A DNA stretch of 64,000 nt, taken from Nitratireductor arenosus. GTDB lineage: Bacteria > Pseudomonadota > Alphaproteobacteria > Rhizobiales > Rhizobiaceae. The notes beneath the pieces are model-generated. The model had not been told where the DNA came from. It ran no database searches and saw nothing but the letters and a program-made list of their open reading frames with translations. The translations under genes were made by a program, and so were the position numbers. The stretch lies in contig NZ_WPHG01000001.1 in assembly GCF_009742725.1 (NCBI RefSeq), forward strand, positions 310,001-374,000, given 5' to 3'. Every line of letters starts with the position of its first letter. The first letter of the stretch is position 1. Below are positions 8,232-16,352 of the stretch, one piece after another.

Positions 8232-9068
8232 ATGAGCAACCGCCCCTATTATGCGCCGCGTGGCGGCCTGCCCCCGCAAACCGACTTGCTGACCGGCCGT
8301 GCGGTGTTCACCGACGCCTACGCGGTGATCCCGAAAGGCGTGATGAGCGACATCGTCACCAGCCTGCTGCCGTTCTGGGACGAGACCCGCTGCTGGGTTC
8401 TGTCGCGGCCGATGTCGGGTTTTTCGGAGACGTTTTCACAATATATCATGGAGGTCGCGCCGGGCGGCGGCAGCGACCGCCCCGAGCCCGACGCCGGCGC
8501 CGAGGGCGCCCTGTTCGTCGTCGAGGGCGAACTGACCGTCACCGTCGGCGGCGACCGCCACACGCTCGGCCCCGGCTGGTTCGGCTACCTGCCGCCCGAT
8601 TGCGGCTGGAGCGCGCGCAACCAAAGCGGCGCGCCGGTGCGGTTCCACTGGATCCGCAAAGCCTATGAGCGCGTCGAGGGGATCGACGTGCCCGAGGCGT
8701 TTTTCGCCGACGAGGCCGCGATCGCCCCGACACCAATGCCCGACACCAATGGGGTGTGGGCCACCACGCGTTTCGTCGATCCGGCCGACATGCGCCACGA
8801 CATGCACGTCACCATCGTCACGCTCGAGCCGGGCGGGGTTATTCCCTTCGCCGAGACCCATGTCATGGAGCACGGGCTCTACGTGCTGGAGGGCAAGGCG
8901 GTCTATCGGCTGAACCAGGACTGGGTCGAGGTCGAGGCGGGCGACTATATGTGGCTGCGCGCCTTCTGCCCCCAGGCCTGTTACGCCGGCGGGCCGGGCA
9001 AGTTCCGCTATCTGCTCTACAAGGACGTCAACCGCCACATGGCTCTCGGCGGGATCGCGCCGCGATGA
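8232..9068 (+). CDS. allE: (S)-ureidoglycine aminohydrolase, bicupin
   Basis: The 278-residue protein has two cupin repeats. The second carries a complete manganese site: E208, H210 and H214 in ETHVMEH and Q248 in CPQACY, the residues used by (S)-ureidoglycine aminohydrolase to release ammonia and form S-ureidoglycolate. The N-terminus NRPYYAPRGGLPPQTDLLTG is typical. I prefer the ATG at 8232, with GAGGG 8 bases upstream; an in-frame ATG at 8217 overlaps the puuE stop and would add five residues. The allA start overlaps its stop by ATGA. It acts between allantoate amidohydrolase (not in this window) and AllA. Confidence 0.92.
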   Translation: MSNRPYYAPRGGLPPQTDLLTGRAVFTDAYAVIPKGVMSDIVTSLLPFWDETRCWVLSRPMSGFSETFSQYIMEVAPGGGSDRPEPDAGAEGALFVVEGELTVTVGGDRHTLGPGWFGYLPPDCGWSARNQSGAPVRFHWIRKAYERVEGIDVPEAFFADEAAIAPTPMPDTNGVWATTRFVDPADMRHDMHVTIVTLEPGGVIPFAETHVMEHGLYVLEGKAVYRLNQDWVEVEAGDYMWLRAFCPQACYAGGPGKFRYLLYKDVNRHMALGGIAPR

Positions 9069-9574
9069 CGCGCGCCGTCACCGCCCAGCCGCTGACCCGC
9101 GAGGCCTTCACCGCCTTCGGCGACGTGCTCGACACCGACTGGCCGAACCATTTTTCGATCAACAACGGCAAGTGCGAACGCTATCACGATCTCGCCCGGG
9201 TCGAGGCCACAGGCCCGAACGCGCGCGTTCTCGTCTCGATCTTCAAGGCCACGCCCTACGCCTTTCCCCTGAAGCTCGGCATGGTCGAGCGCCATCCGTT
9301 CGGCAGCCAGGCCTTCATGCCGCTGTCGCCGGCGCCGTTTCTCGTCGTGGTGTGTGCCGACGGGCCCGAGGGACCCGGCGCGCCGCATGCCTTCGTGACC
9401 GCGCCCGGCCAGGGCGTCAATTACCGCCGCAACACCTGGCATGCCGTGCTGACGCCGATCGGCGCGCCGCAGGACTTCCTGGTCGTCGATCGCGGCGGCG
9501 ACGGCTCCAACCTGGAGGAATTCTTCTTCGACGCGCCGTGGGAAGTGCGTCTGCCGGAGGCTCGAAACCGATGA
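9065..9574 (+). CDS. allA: Ureidoglycolate lyase AllA
   Basis: A 169-residue cupin-like enzyme that splits S-ureidoglycolate into glyoxylate and urea, the final carbon-releasing step of the pathway. Family landmarks are FTAFGDVL at the start, INNGKCERYHDLA, ERHPFGSQAFMPL, and NYRRNTWHAVLTPI with the conserved histidine, then DFLVVDRGG. It begins inside the stop codon of allE (ATGA) and its own stop overlaps the ATG of the next gene in the same way, so all four rightward genes look translationally coupled. Confidence 0.94.
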   Translation: MTRAVTAQPLTREAFTAFGDVLDTDWPNHFSINNGKCERYHDLARVEATGPNARVLVSIFKATPYAFPLKLGMVERHPFGSQAFMPLSPAPFLVVVCADGPEGPGAPHAFVTAPGQGVNYRRNTWHAVLTPIGAPQDFLVVDRGGDGSNLEEFFFDAPWEVRLPEARNR

Positions 9575-10164
9575 ACGACGCCGCGCTGATCGCGCGCCTG
9601 CTCGACGTGATCGAGCAGGACATCATGCCCAAAACGGCCGCTGGCGTGCGTGCCGGCAACAAGCTGTTCGGCGCGGCGATCTTAAGGAAATCCGACCTCT
9701 CGGTGGTCGTCGCCGAGACCAACAACGAGATCGAAAACCCGCTCTGGCACGGCGAGGTGCACGCGCTGAAGCGGTTTTACGAATTGCCGCAGGACCGGCG
9801 TCCCGATACCGCCGACTGCATCTTCGTGGCCACGCACGAACCCTGTTCGCTGTGCCTGTCGGCGATCACCTGGACCGGTTTCGACAATTTCTACTTCCTG
9901 TTCAGCCACGAGGATTCGCGCGATTCCTTCGCCATCCCGCACGATTTGAAGATTCTGAAGGAGGTCTTCACGCTCGATCCCGGCGGCTACAATGCGAAAA
10001 ACGCCTACTGGACCGGCCACGCGATCCGCCGGCTGGTCGAGGCCTCGCCCGAGACCGAACGCACTGTTCTGCAAGTGCGCATCGCCGCCATCGCCGCCGG
10101 CTACGACGCGCTTTCGGCGGCCTATCAGTCCGGCAAATCCGGCAACGACATTCCGCTGAACTGA
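9571..10164 (+). CDS. Cytidine-deaminase-fold zinc hydrolase in the purine operon
   Basis: The 197-residue protein has the zinc signature of the CDA superfamily: H and E in WHGEVHALKRF and two cysteines in PCSLC, with a C-terminal helical extension. It is coupled to allA through an ATGA overlap and ends the rightward purine operon. Guanine deaminases of this superfamily would supply xanthine to XdhAB, making guanine deamination an attractive guess. The sequence between the zinc motifs and the HEDSRDSFAIPHDLKILKE stretch is not one I can tie to a characterised guanine deaminase. The substrate is therefore open; a base, nucleoside or ureide-like amine are alternatives. Confidence 0.8.
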   Translation: MNDAALIARLLDVIEQDIMPKTAAGVRAGNKLFGAAILRKSDLSVVVAETNNEIENPLWHGEVHALKRFYELPQDRRPDTADCIFVATHEPCSLCLSAITWTGFDNFYFLFSHEDSRDSFAIPHDLKILKEVFTLDPGGYNAKNAYWTGHAIRRLVEASPETERTVLQVRIAAIAAGYDALSAAYQSGKSGNDIPLN

Positions 10165-10179
10165 CGCGTGACGCCGGCG

Positions 10180-10614
10180 CTACTTCGAGACGCCGAGCAC
10201 GTGATAGATGTCGCGGTCGAGCATCCAGTCCTCGCCCACCTTCTTCCAGACATGCAGGTAGCGGCCGTGGACCGTCCGCCCGCCGGCTTTGACGCTGGTT
10301 TCGCCGATCTCGACCGCCGTCGACGGTCCGACCTGGTCGATCTCGAGTATTCTGACTTCGAGCGCGCCCACACCCTGGCCGAACGCCGACGCATAGTGCG
10401 CCGCGATCGGTTCGCGGCCGACCAGCGCCTTGCTCTGCGGCGGCAGCAGGGCGCCCCGTTCGGTATAGAAGCCAGCGATACCTTGCGCGTCTTTCGCGTT
10501 GTAGGCGGCCTGGAACGCTTCGATGCGCGCGACAATCGGATTGTCCTGCGCGGCCACCGGCATTGGGGCGAGGACCACAAGCAGATAGACGGCGATCAGT
10601 TTCGGATACGGCAT
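10180..10614 (-). CDS. Secreted SnoaL-like (NTF2-fold) protein
   Basis: A 144-residue protein with a Sec signal peptide (MPYPKLIAVYLLVVLAPMPV, cleavage after AAA-like residues near 22) and a SnoaL/SgcJ-type domain: IEAFQAAYNAKDAQGIAGFY, the GREPIAAHY segment, and a C-terminal HVWKKVGEDWMLDRDIYH. This fold occurs in small hydrolases, isomerases and binding proteins, so no reaction is assigned. The ATG at 10612-10614 is preceded by GGGGGAAG on its strand and produces the signal peptide. It converges on the purine operon and is divergent from the CocE/NonD hydrolase. Confidence 0.8.
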   Translation of the reverse strand: MPYPKLIAVYLLVVLAPMPVAAQDNPIVARIEAFQAAYNAKDAQGIAGFYTERGALLPPQSKALVGREPIAAHYASAFGQGVGALEVRILEIDQVGPSTAVEIGETSVKAGGRTVHGRYLHVWKKVGEDWMLDRDIYHVLGVSK

Positions 10615-10790
10615 CGCTTCCCCCTGGACACCCCGGTGATCATGCGGCGAGGGTTCGAAGATTTCAATTCCCCGGCCACGCCAACCGGCCGCGCCTTGCC
10701 CCATGCGAGACAGAGCTTGCGCAAAAAGCCTGGCGCATGCCTTCCTTAACAACGGCCTTTTTGGCAGGCGAGGCGTGGAGCGAAGCAGGC

Positions 10791-12800
10791 ATGAAGACAG
10801 TCACCGAATTTCCCCGCAAGGTCGTCGAGTTTGCCGATATAGGCATTTTCATGCCTGACGGCTGCCGGCTGTCGGCGCGCGTGTGGGTGCCCGAGGACGC
10901 CGAGGCCGATCCGGTTCCGGCGATCCTGGAACACCTGCCCTATCGCAAGCGCGACGGCACCACCGCGCGCGACTGCCTGACCCATCCGTATCTCGCCGGC
11001 CACGGTTATGCCTGCCTGCGCGTCGACATGCGCGGCACCGGTGATTCCGAAGGCCTGATGGCGGACGAATACACCGAACAGGAACTCGCCGACGCCTGCG
11101 CGGTGATCGCCTGGGCGGCCGCGCAACCCTGGTGCAGCGGCGATGTCGGCATGATGGGAATCTCCTGGGGCGGCTTCAACGCCCTGCAAGTCGCCGCGCT
11201 CCAGCCGCCGGCGCTGAAGGCGATCGTCACGCTGTGTTCGACCGACGACCGTTACGCCGACGACATCCACTACAAGGGCGGCCTGCTTTTGAACGAAAAT
11301 CAGGGTTGGGGCGCGACCATGCTGTCTTATTCGTCGCGCCCGCCCGACCCCGCCCTCGTCGGCGAAAACTGGCGCGCCATGTGGCTCGACCGGCTCGACA
11401 ACGAGCCGTTCCTGCCGGCGATCTGGCTCAACCACCAGACCCGCGACGCCTATTGGAAACACGGCTCGGTCTGCGAGGATTATTCCGCCATCAGGGCCGC
11501 CACCCTTGTCGTCGGTGGCTGGGGCGACGCCTACAAGAATGCGGTGTCGCGACTCGTTGGCGGCATCGAAAACGCACCGGTGAAGGGCATTGTCGGCCCG
11601 TGGATCCACAAATATCCGCATTTCGCTATTCCCGAACCCGCCATCGGCTTCCTGCAGGAAGCATTGCGCTGGTGGGATCGCTGGCTGAAGGGGCGTGACA
11701 CCGGCGTCGAGGACGATCCGGCGATGCGTCTTTACCTGATGGATTCGGTGCCGCCGCGCGACTGGTACGACGAGCGGCCCGGCCGCTGGATCGCGGAGCC
11801 GCATTGGCCTTCGCCGGCGATCGCAACCCGCGATCTGTTTCTCGACGGGACGGGCGGGCTCGCGGACGATGCCCCGCCGGCCTTCGAGGCGAAAATCGCC
11901 TCGCCACAGGATTGCGGATTGTTCGGCGGCAAATACTGCGCGATCTGGCTCGGTCCCGACCTGCCCGGCGACCAGCGCCACGACGACGCGCGCGCGCTCT
12001 GCTTCGACGGCCGGCCGGTCGATGCGGCGTTCGACATCGTCGGCACGCCGGTCGTCTCGCTGACCCTTTCTGCCGATCGACCGCGCGCCATGGTCGCGGT
12101 CAGGCTGTGCGACATCCAGCCCGACGGCGCGTCGACCCGCATCACCTACGGCGTTCTCAATCTATGCCATCGCACCTCGCACGAACGCCCCGAGGACATC
12201 CTTCCCGGTGAGCCCATGGCTACCACGCTGCGGCTCGACGACATCGCATATTCGCTCAAGCCCGGCCACCGGCTGCGCCTGGCGATCTCAAGCGCCTACT
12301 GGCCGCTGGTCTGGCCGTCGCCAGAACCGGTCGAACTCACCCTGAATGAGGGCAGGCTTACCCTGCCGGTGCGCACGCCCGGCACCGGCAACGAGATCGA
12401 GTTCCGCGAGCCCGAAGGCGCACCGGCGTGGTCGGCCGACACGCTGCGCGCACCGTCCAACAACCGCAGGGTAGAGCGCGATCCGGAGACGGGAACCGTG
12501 AGCGTGGTCATCGAGGACGATTTCGGCGCCTTTCGCGACCGCGTCCATGGCCTGGAGGCGGGAAGCGTCGCCCGTGAAAAATGGTCGATACGCCCAGACG
12601 ACGCGTTATCCGCGCGCGGCGAAACCCATTGGACCGAGACGCTGCGCCGCGGCGACTGGTCGGTGCGCACGGAGACGTTCACGACCATGCACGCGGATCG
12701 CGGGCATTTCTTTTTGTCAGGGCACATCGAGGCATTTGAGGATGAGGAGTTGCGCTTTTCGCAAAGTTTTGCCAATAAAATCAACCGCGATTTCATCTAA
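10791..12800 (+). CDS. CocE/NonD-family serine hydrolase
   Basis: This 669-residue protein has the X-Pro dipeptidyl-peptidase S15 fold. The N-terminal alpha/beta-hydrolase domain contains DGCRLSARVWVP, RVDMRGTGDSEG and the nucleophile motif GISWGG with Ser125; the C-terminal half is the XPP/CocE jelly-roll domain (from about residue 380). Members hydrolyse esters, amides or beta-lactam-like substrates. The ATG at 10791 is chosen because the hydrolase domain starts soon after; upstream in-frame codons look non-coding. It precedes a Dpp/Opp-type ABC importer by 152 bases, suggesting it cleaves an imported amide or ester. There is no signal peptide, so it acts in the cytoplasm. Confidence 0.88.
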   Translation: MKTVTEFPRKVVEFADIGIFMPDGCRLSARVWVPEDAEADPVPAILEHLPYRKRDGTTARDCLTHPYLAGHGYACLRVDMRGTGDSEGLMADEYTEQELADACAVIAWAAAQPWCSGDVGMMGISWGGFNALQVAALQPPALKAIVTLCSTDDRYADDIHYKGGLLLNENQGWGATMLSYSSRPPDPALVGENWRAMWLDRLDNEPFLPAIWLNHQTRDAYWKHGSVCEDYSAIRAATLVVGGWGDAYKNAVSRLVGGIENAPVKGIVGPWIHKYPHFAIPEPAIGFLQEALRWWDRWLKGRDTGVEDDPAMRLYLMDSVPPRDWYDERPGRWIAEPHWPSPAIATRDLFLDGTGGLADDAPPAFEAKIASPQDCGLFGGKYCAIWLGPDLPGDQRHDDARALCFDGRPVDAAFDIVGTPVVSLTLSADRPRAMVAVRLCDIQPDGASTRITYGVLNLCHRTSHERPEDILPGEPMATTLRLDDIAYSLKPGHRLRLAISSAYWPLVWPSPEPVELTLNEGRLTLPVRTPGTGNEIEFREPEGAPAWSADTLRAPSNNRRVERDPETGTVSVVIEDDFGAFRDRVHGLEAGSVAREKWSIRPDDALSARGETHWTETLRRGDWSVRTETFTTMHADRGHFFLSGHIEAFEDEELRFSQSFANKINRDFI

Positions 12801-12814
12801 CGGAATAGTCACCC

Positions 12815-12837
12815 GTAAATGGCGCCTCGCCATTTAC
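12815..12837. terminator. Perfect stem-loop between hydrolase and ABC importer genes
   Basis: GTAAATGGCG (12815-12824) and CGCCATTTAC (12828-12837) are exact inverted copies separated by CCT. No T-run follows, so it may be a weak terminator, a processing or stability hairpin, or an operator for the ABC operon that starts 116 bases downstream. Confidence 0.5.
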
Positions 12838-12952
12838 GCCAGGGAATGTCGCATTCGGTCTTGCGGTATGCGCAGCGATAGCGCCAATATTCCTATCAAA
12901 TAGAGGTCGGACAATCGGCCCGCGGGAAACCAAACAGAGTGAGGAGCATGCC

Positions 12953-14542
12953 ATGTCGGAAGAACTCAAATATCTGAGCCATCGCGTCGCTGTCGGCAAA
13001 CTTAGCCGACGTGACTTTCTGGGCCGCGCCGCCGCGCTCGGCGTCACGGCATCCTTCGCCAATACGCTGCTTGGCGGCGCGGCAAAGGCCGCCGGTCCGC
13101 AGAAAGGCGGCATCATCAAGGCCGGCATGCAGGGCGGCGAGGCGACCAACAGTCTCGATCCGGCGAGCTTCCTGTCGCAGGTACCGTTCACCTTCGGCAA
13201 AAGCTGGGGCGAATATCTCGTCGCGCTGACGCCGGATGGCGGGCTCGAGAACCGTATCGCCGAGGAAGTCGGCGCGTCCGACGACGCCAAGGTGTGGACC
13301 TTCAAGATCCGCGACGGCATCGAGTTCCACAACGGCAAATCGGTCACGGCCGACGACGTGCTCGCCACGCTCGAGCGCCACTCCAACGAGGATTCCAAGT
13401 CCGGCGCGCTCGGCATCATGAAGGGCATTGAGTCCATGAAGGTCGACGGCAACGACGTCGTCGTCACGCTCAAGGAGGCCAATGCCGATCTGCCCTACTT
13501 GATGGCCGATTATCATTTGATCATCCAGCCGAACGGCGGCAAGGACAAGCCGGACGCCGGCATCTCGGCCGGTCCTTACAAGGTTACGGTCAACGAACCC
13601 GGCGTGCGCCATGGCGGCGAGCGGTTCGCCAATTACTGGCAAGGCGACAAGATGGGCTTCGCCGACCAGATCGAGATCATCGTCATCAACGACGCCACCG
13701 CGCGCACCGCCGCGATGCAGGGCGGCCAGGTGCACCTGATCAATCGCGTCGAGCCGAAGATCGTCGACCTGGTCAAGCGCGTGCCGGGCGTGACCATCCA
13801 GAACGTGTCGGGCCGGGGTCACTACGTCTTCATCATGCATTGCAACACAGCGCCCTTCGACAACAACGATTTGCGGATGGCGTTGAAATACGCGATGAAC
13901 CGCGAGGAAATGGTGGAGAAGATCCTGCGCGGCTACGGCTCGGTCGGCAATGATTTCCCGATCAACGCGGCCTATCCGCTGTTCTCCGACGATGTCGAGC
14001 AGCGTCCCTACGACCCGGACAAGGCCGCCTTTCATTTCAAGAAATCCGGCCATGACGGCCCGGTGCTGCTACGAACCTCCGACGTCGCCTTCCCCGGCGC
14101 GGTCGACGCCGCACAACTCTATCAACAGAGCTGCGCCAAGGCCGGCATCACCATCGATGTCAAGCGCGAGCCTGGCGACGGCTACTGGTCGGAGGTGTGG
14201 AACAAGCAACCCTTCTGCGAATCCTATTGGGGCGGCCGTCCGACGCAGGACCAGATGTATTCCACCGCCTACATCTCGACCGCAGACTGGAATGACACTC
14301 GCTTCCTGCGGCCGGAATTCGACAAGCTTATCATGGAAGCGCGCGCCCAGCTCGACGAGACCAAGCGCAAGGCCATGTATCGCGACGCCGCGGTCATGGT
14401 CCGCGACGAGGGCGGCCTGATCCTGCCGATGTTCAACGACTTCATCGACGCCTCGACCGACAAGATCGACGGCTGGGAACCCCACCCGGCGGCCGAACTG
14501 ATGGACGGCTACGCCCTTGCAAAGTGTTGGCTAACGGCCTGA
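12953..14542 (+). CDS. Dpp/Opp-type ABC importer, substrate-binding protein (Tat-exported)
   Basis: A 529-residue family 5 extracellular solute-binding protein. The N-terminus contains a twin-arginine signal, LSRRDFLGRAA (arginines 19 and 20), followed by a hydrophobic stretch ending in AAKAAG. The mature protein shows the SBP_bac_5 pattern: ATNSLDPASF, WTFKIRDGIEFHNGKSVTADD, and FDNNDLRMALKYAMNREEMV. It delivers a peptide-like or other cationic or amidic solute to the permeases encoded just downstream. Tat export of such proteins is common in rhizobia. Substrate cannot be deduced; the flanking CocE hydrolase and phosphodiesterase are the only hints. Confidence 0.92.
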   Translation: MSEELKYLSHRVAVGKLSRRDFLGRAAALGVTASFANTLLGGAAKAAGPQKGGIIKAGMQGGEATNSLDPASFLSQVPFTFGKSWGEYLVALTPDGGLENRIAEEVGASDDAKVWTFKIRDGIEFHNGKSVTADDVLATLERHSNEDSKSGALGIMKGIESMKVDGNDVVVTLKEANADLPYLMADYHLIIQPNGGKDKPDAGISAGPYKVTVNEPGVRHGGERFANYWQGDKMGFADQIEIIVINDATARTAAMQGGQVHLINRVEPKIVDLVKRVPGVTIQNVSGRGHYVFIMHCNTAPFDNNDLRMALKYAMNREEMVEKILRGYGSVGNDFPINAAYPLFSDDVEQRPYDPDKAAFHFKKSGHDGPVLLRTSDVAFPGAVDAAQLYQQSCAKAGITIDVKREPGDGYWSEVWNKQPFCESYWGGRPTQDQMYSTAYISTADWNDTRFLRPEFDKLIMEARAQLDETKRKAMYRDAAVMVRDEGGLILPMFNDFIDASTDKIDGWEPHPAAELMDGYALAKCWLTA

Positions 14543-14557
14543 GAGGGCCGTTGACCA

Positions 14558-15517
14558 ATGGGCTCATCCATCGCAACTCTCATCGCCCAGCGCATCGCGC
14601 TGGGCGTCGTTCTCCTCCTGGCCGTCTCGGTCCTCATCTTCGTCGGCACCCAAATTCTTCCCGGCGACGTTGCCCAGTCGATCCTCGGCAATCAAGCGAC
14701 CCCTGAGGCGCTTGCCAATCTGCGTAAGGAACTGGGCCTGAACGACCCTGCCGTCGTACGTTATTTCGCCTGGCTCGGTGGCGTTCTGACCGGCGACCTC
14801 GGCACCGCGCTGACGACGCGCCAGGACATCGCCACCACGCTGATGCCACGGCTATGGAACACGCTGTTCCTCGCCTTTTGGGCAGCGGTCGTATCGGTCC
14901 CGCTCGCCATCATCCTGGGTCTGCTCGCGGTTCGCTATCGCAACGGCCCGATCGACAAGGCGATCTCCGGTTTCGCGCTCGCCTCCACCTCGCTGCCGGA
15001 ATTCTTCGTCGGGTATCTGCTGATCTTCTTCGTTGCCGTGAAGTTGCAATGGTTTCCGTCGATCTCCACCGTCTATGACGGCATGCCCTTGCTCGACAAG
15101 CTGCGGGCGATCGTCCTGCCGACTACCGTTCTGGTCCTGGTCGTGCTCGCGCACATGATGCGCATGACGCGCGCCGCGATCCTCAACGTCATGCAGTCGG
15201 CCTATATCGAAACCGCCGAACTCAAGGGGCTATCAGCCTTCGACATCATCCGCAAACATGCCTTTCCCAACGCGATCGCGCCGATCGTCAATGTGGTCAT
15301 GCTTAACCTCGCGTTCCTGGTGGTCGGCGTTGTCGTGGTGGAGGTTATCTTCGTCTATCCGGGCCTCGGCCAATATCTCGTCGACCATGTCGCCAAGCGC
15401 GACGTGCCGGTGGTGCAGGCGGTCGGACTGATCTTCGCCGCCGTCTATATCAGTCTGAACATCATCGCGGATATCACGGCGATCCTCGCCAATCCGCGCC
15501 TCAGGCACCCGAAGTGA
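14558..15517 (+). CDS. ABC importer permease, DppB-like
   Basis: A 319-residue inner-membrane permease with six predicted helices. It has the DppB-type N-terminus (IAQRIALGVVLLLAVSVLIF, then LPGDVAQSILGNQATPEALA) and the EAA-type cytoplasmic loop ETAELKGLSAFDIIRKHAFP that contacts the ATPase. It lies 15 bases after the binding-protein gene and 10 bases before the second permease. Length and topology are normal for the family. Confidence 0.92.
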   Translation: MGSSIATLIAQRIALGVVLLLAVSVLIFVGTQILPGDVAQSILGNQATPEALANLRKELGLNDPAVVRYFAWLGGVLTGDLGTALTTRQDIATTLMPRLWNTLFLAFWAAVVSVPLAIILGLLAVRYRNGPIDKAISGFALASTSLPEFFVGYLLIFFVAVKLQWFPSISTVYDGMPLLDKLRAIVLPTTVLVLVVLAHMMRMTRAAILNVMQSAYIETAELKGLSAFDIIRKHAFPNAIAPIVNVVMLNLAFLVVGVVVVEVIFVYPGLGQYLVDHVAKRDVPVVQAVGLIFAAVYISLNIIADITAILANPRLRHPK

Positions 15518-15527
15518 GGGCGGCGTC

Positions 15528-16352
15528 ATGTTCAACCTGACACGCATTCCCTTCGCCGCCGCCCTCGGGCTGGTCTTCACGCTGCTGTTCGTGTTCGTCG
15601 CGGTCTTCGCACCACTGATCGCGCCGTACCCGTTGTCGCAAATCGTCGGCGACGTATGGGAACCGATGTCGTCCACCCATCTGCTGGGAACCGACAATCT
15701 CGGCCGCGATCTGCTGTCGCGCATGATCTTCGGCGCCCGCACGACCATCTTCATCGCGGTGATGGCGACGGCGGTCTCCTTCATCACCGGTTCGGTGCTC
15801 GGTTTCACGGCCGCCGTCGTCGGCGGCTGGTTCGACACCATCATGTCACGTTTCGTCGATCTTTTGATGTCGATCCCGACACTGATCTTCGGCCTCGTCG
15901 TCCTGTCGGTCCTGCCCTCGACCATCCTCACGCTCGTCCTGGTCATGGGTATCCTGGACTCCACGCGGGTCTACCGGCTGTCGCGCGCCGTCGCCGTCGA
16001 CATCAACGTGATGGACTTCGTCGAGGCCGCGAAACTGCGCGGCGAACGCATGGGCTGGATCATCTTCCGCGAGATCCTTCCCAACGCGCTTTCGCCGCTG
16101 GTCTCCGAACTCGGTCTGCGCTTCATCTATGCCGTGCTCTTCCTGTCGGCGCTGTCGTTCCTCGGCCTTGGCGTCCAGCCGCCCGAGGCTGACTGGGGCG
16201 GCATGGTCAAGGAGAACAAGGAAGGCATCGTGTTCGGCATCCCCGCGGCGCTGATTCCGGCGGCCGCGATCGCTGTGCTGGCGATCTCCGTCAACCTGGT
16301 CGCCGACTGGGTGCTGAACCGGACGACGAGCCTCAAGGGAGGACGTGGCTGA
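15528..16352 (+). CDS. ABC importer permease, DppC-like
   Basis: The 274-residue partner permease has the DppC-type opening, a periplasmic segment HLLGTDNLGRDLLSRMIFGA characteristic of the family, and the coupling loop EAAKLRGERMGWIIFREILP. Its stop codon shares one base with the start of the fused ATPase gene (TGATG), indicating tight translational coupling. Together with the DppB-like protein it forms the membrane channel. Confidence 0.92.
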   Translation: MFNLTRIPFAAALGLVFTLLFVFVAVFAPLIAPYPLSQIVGDVWEPMSSTHLLGTDNLGRDLLSRMIFGARTTIFIAVMATAVSFITGSVLGFTAAVVGGWFDTIMSRFVDLLMSIPTLIFGLVVLSVLPSTILTLVLVMGILDSTRVYRLSRAVAVDINVMDFVEAAKLRGERMGWIIFREILPNALSPLVSELGLRFIYAVLFLSALSFLGLGVQPPEADWGGMVKENKEGIVFGIPAALIPAAAIAVLAISVNLVADWVLNRTTSLKGGRG

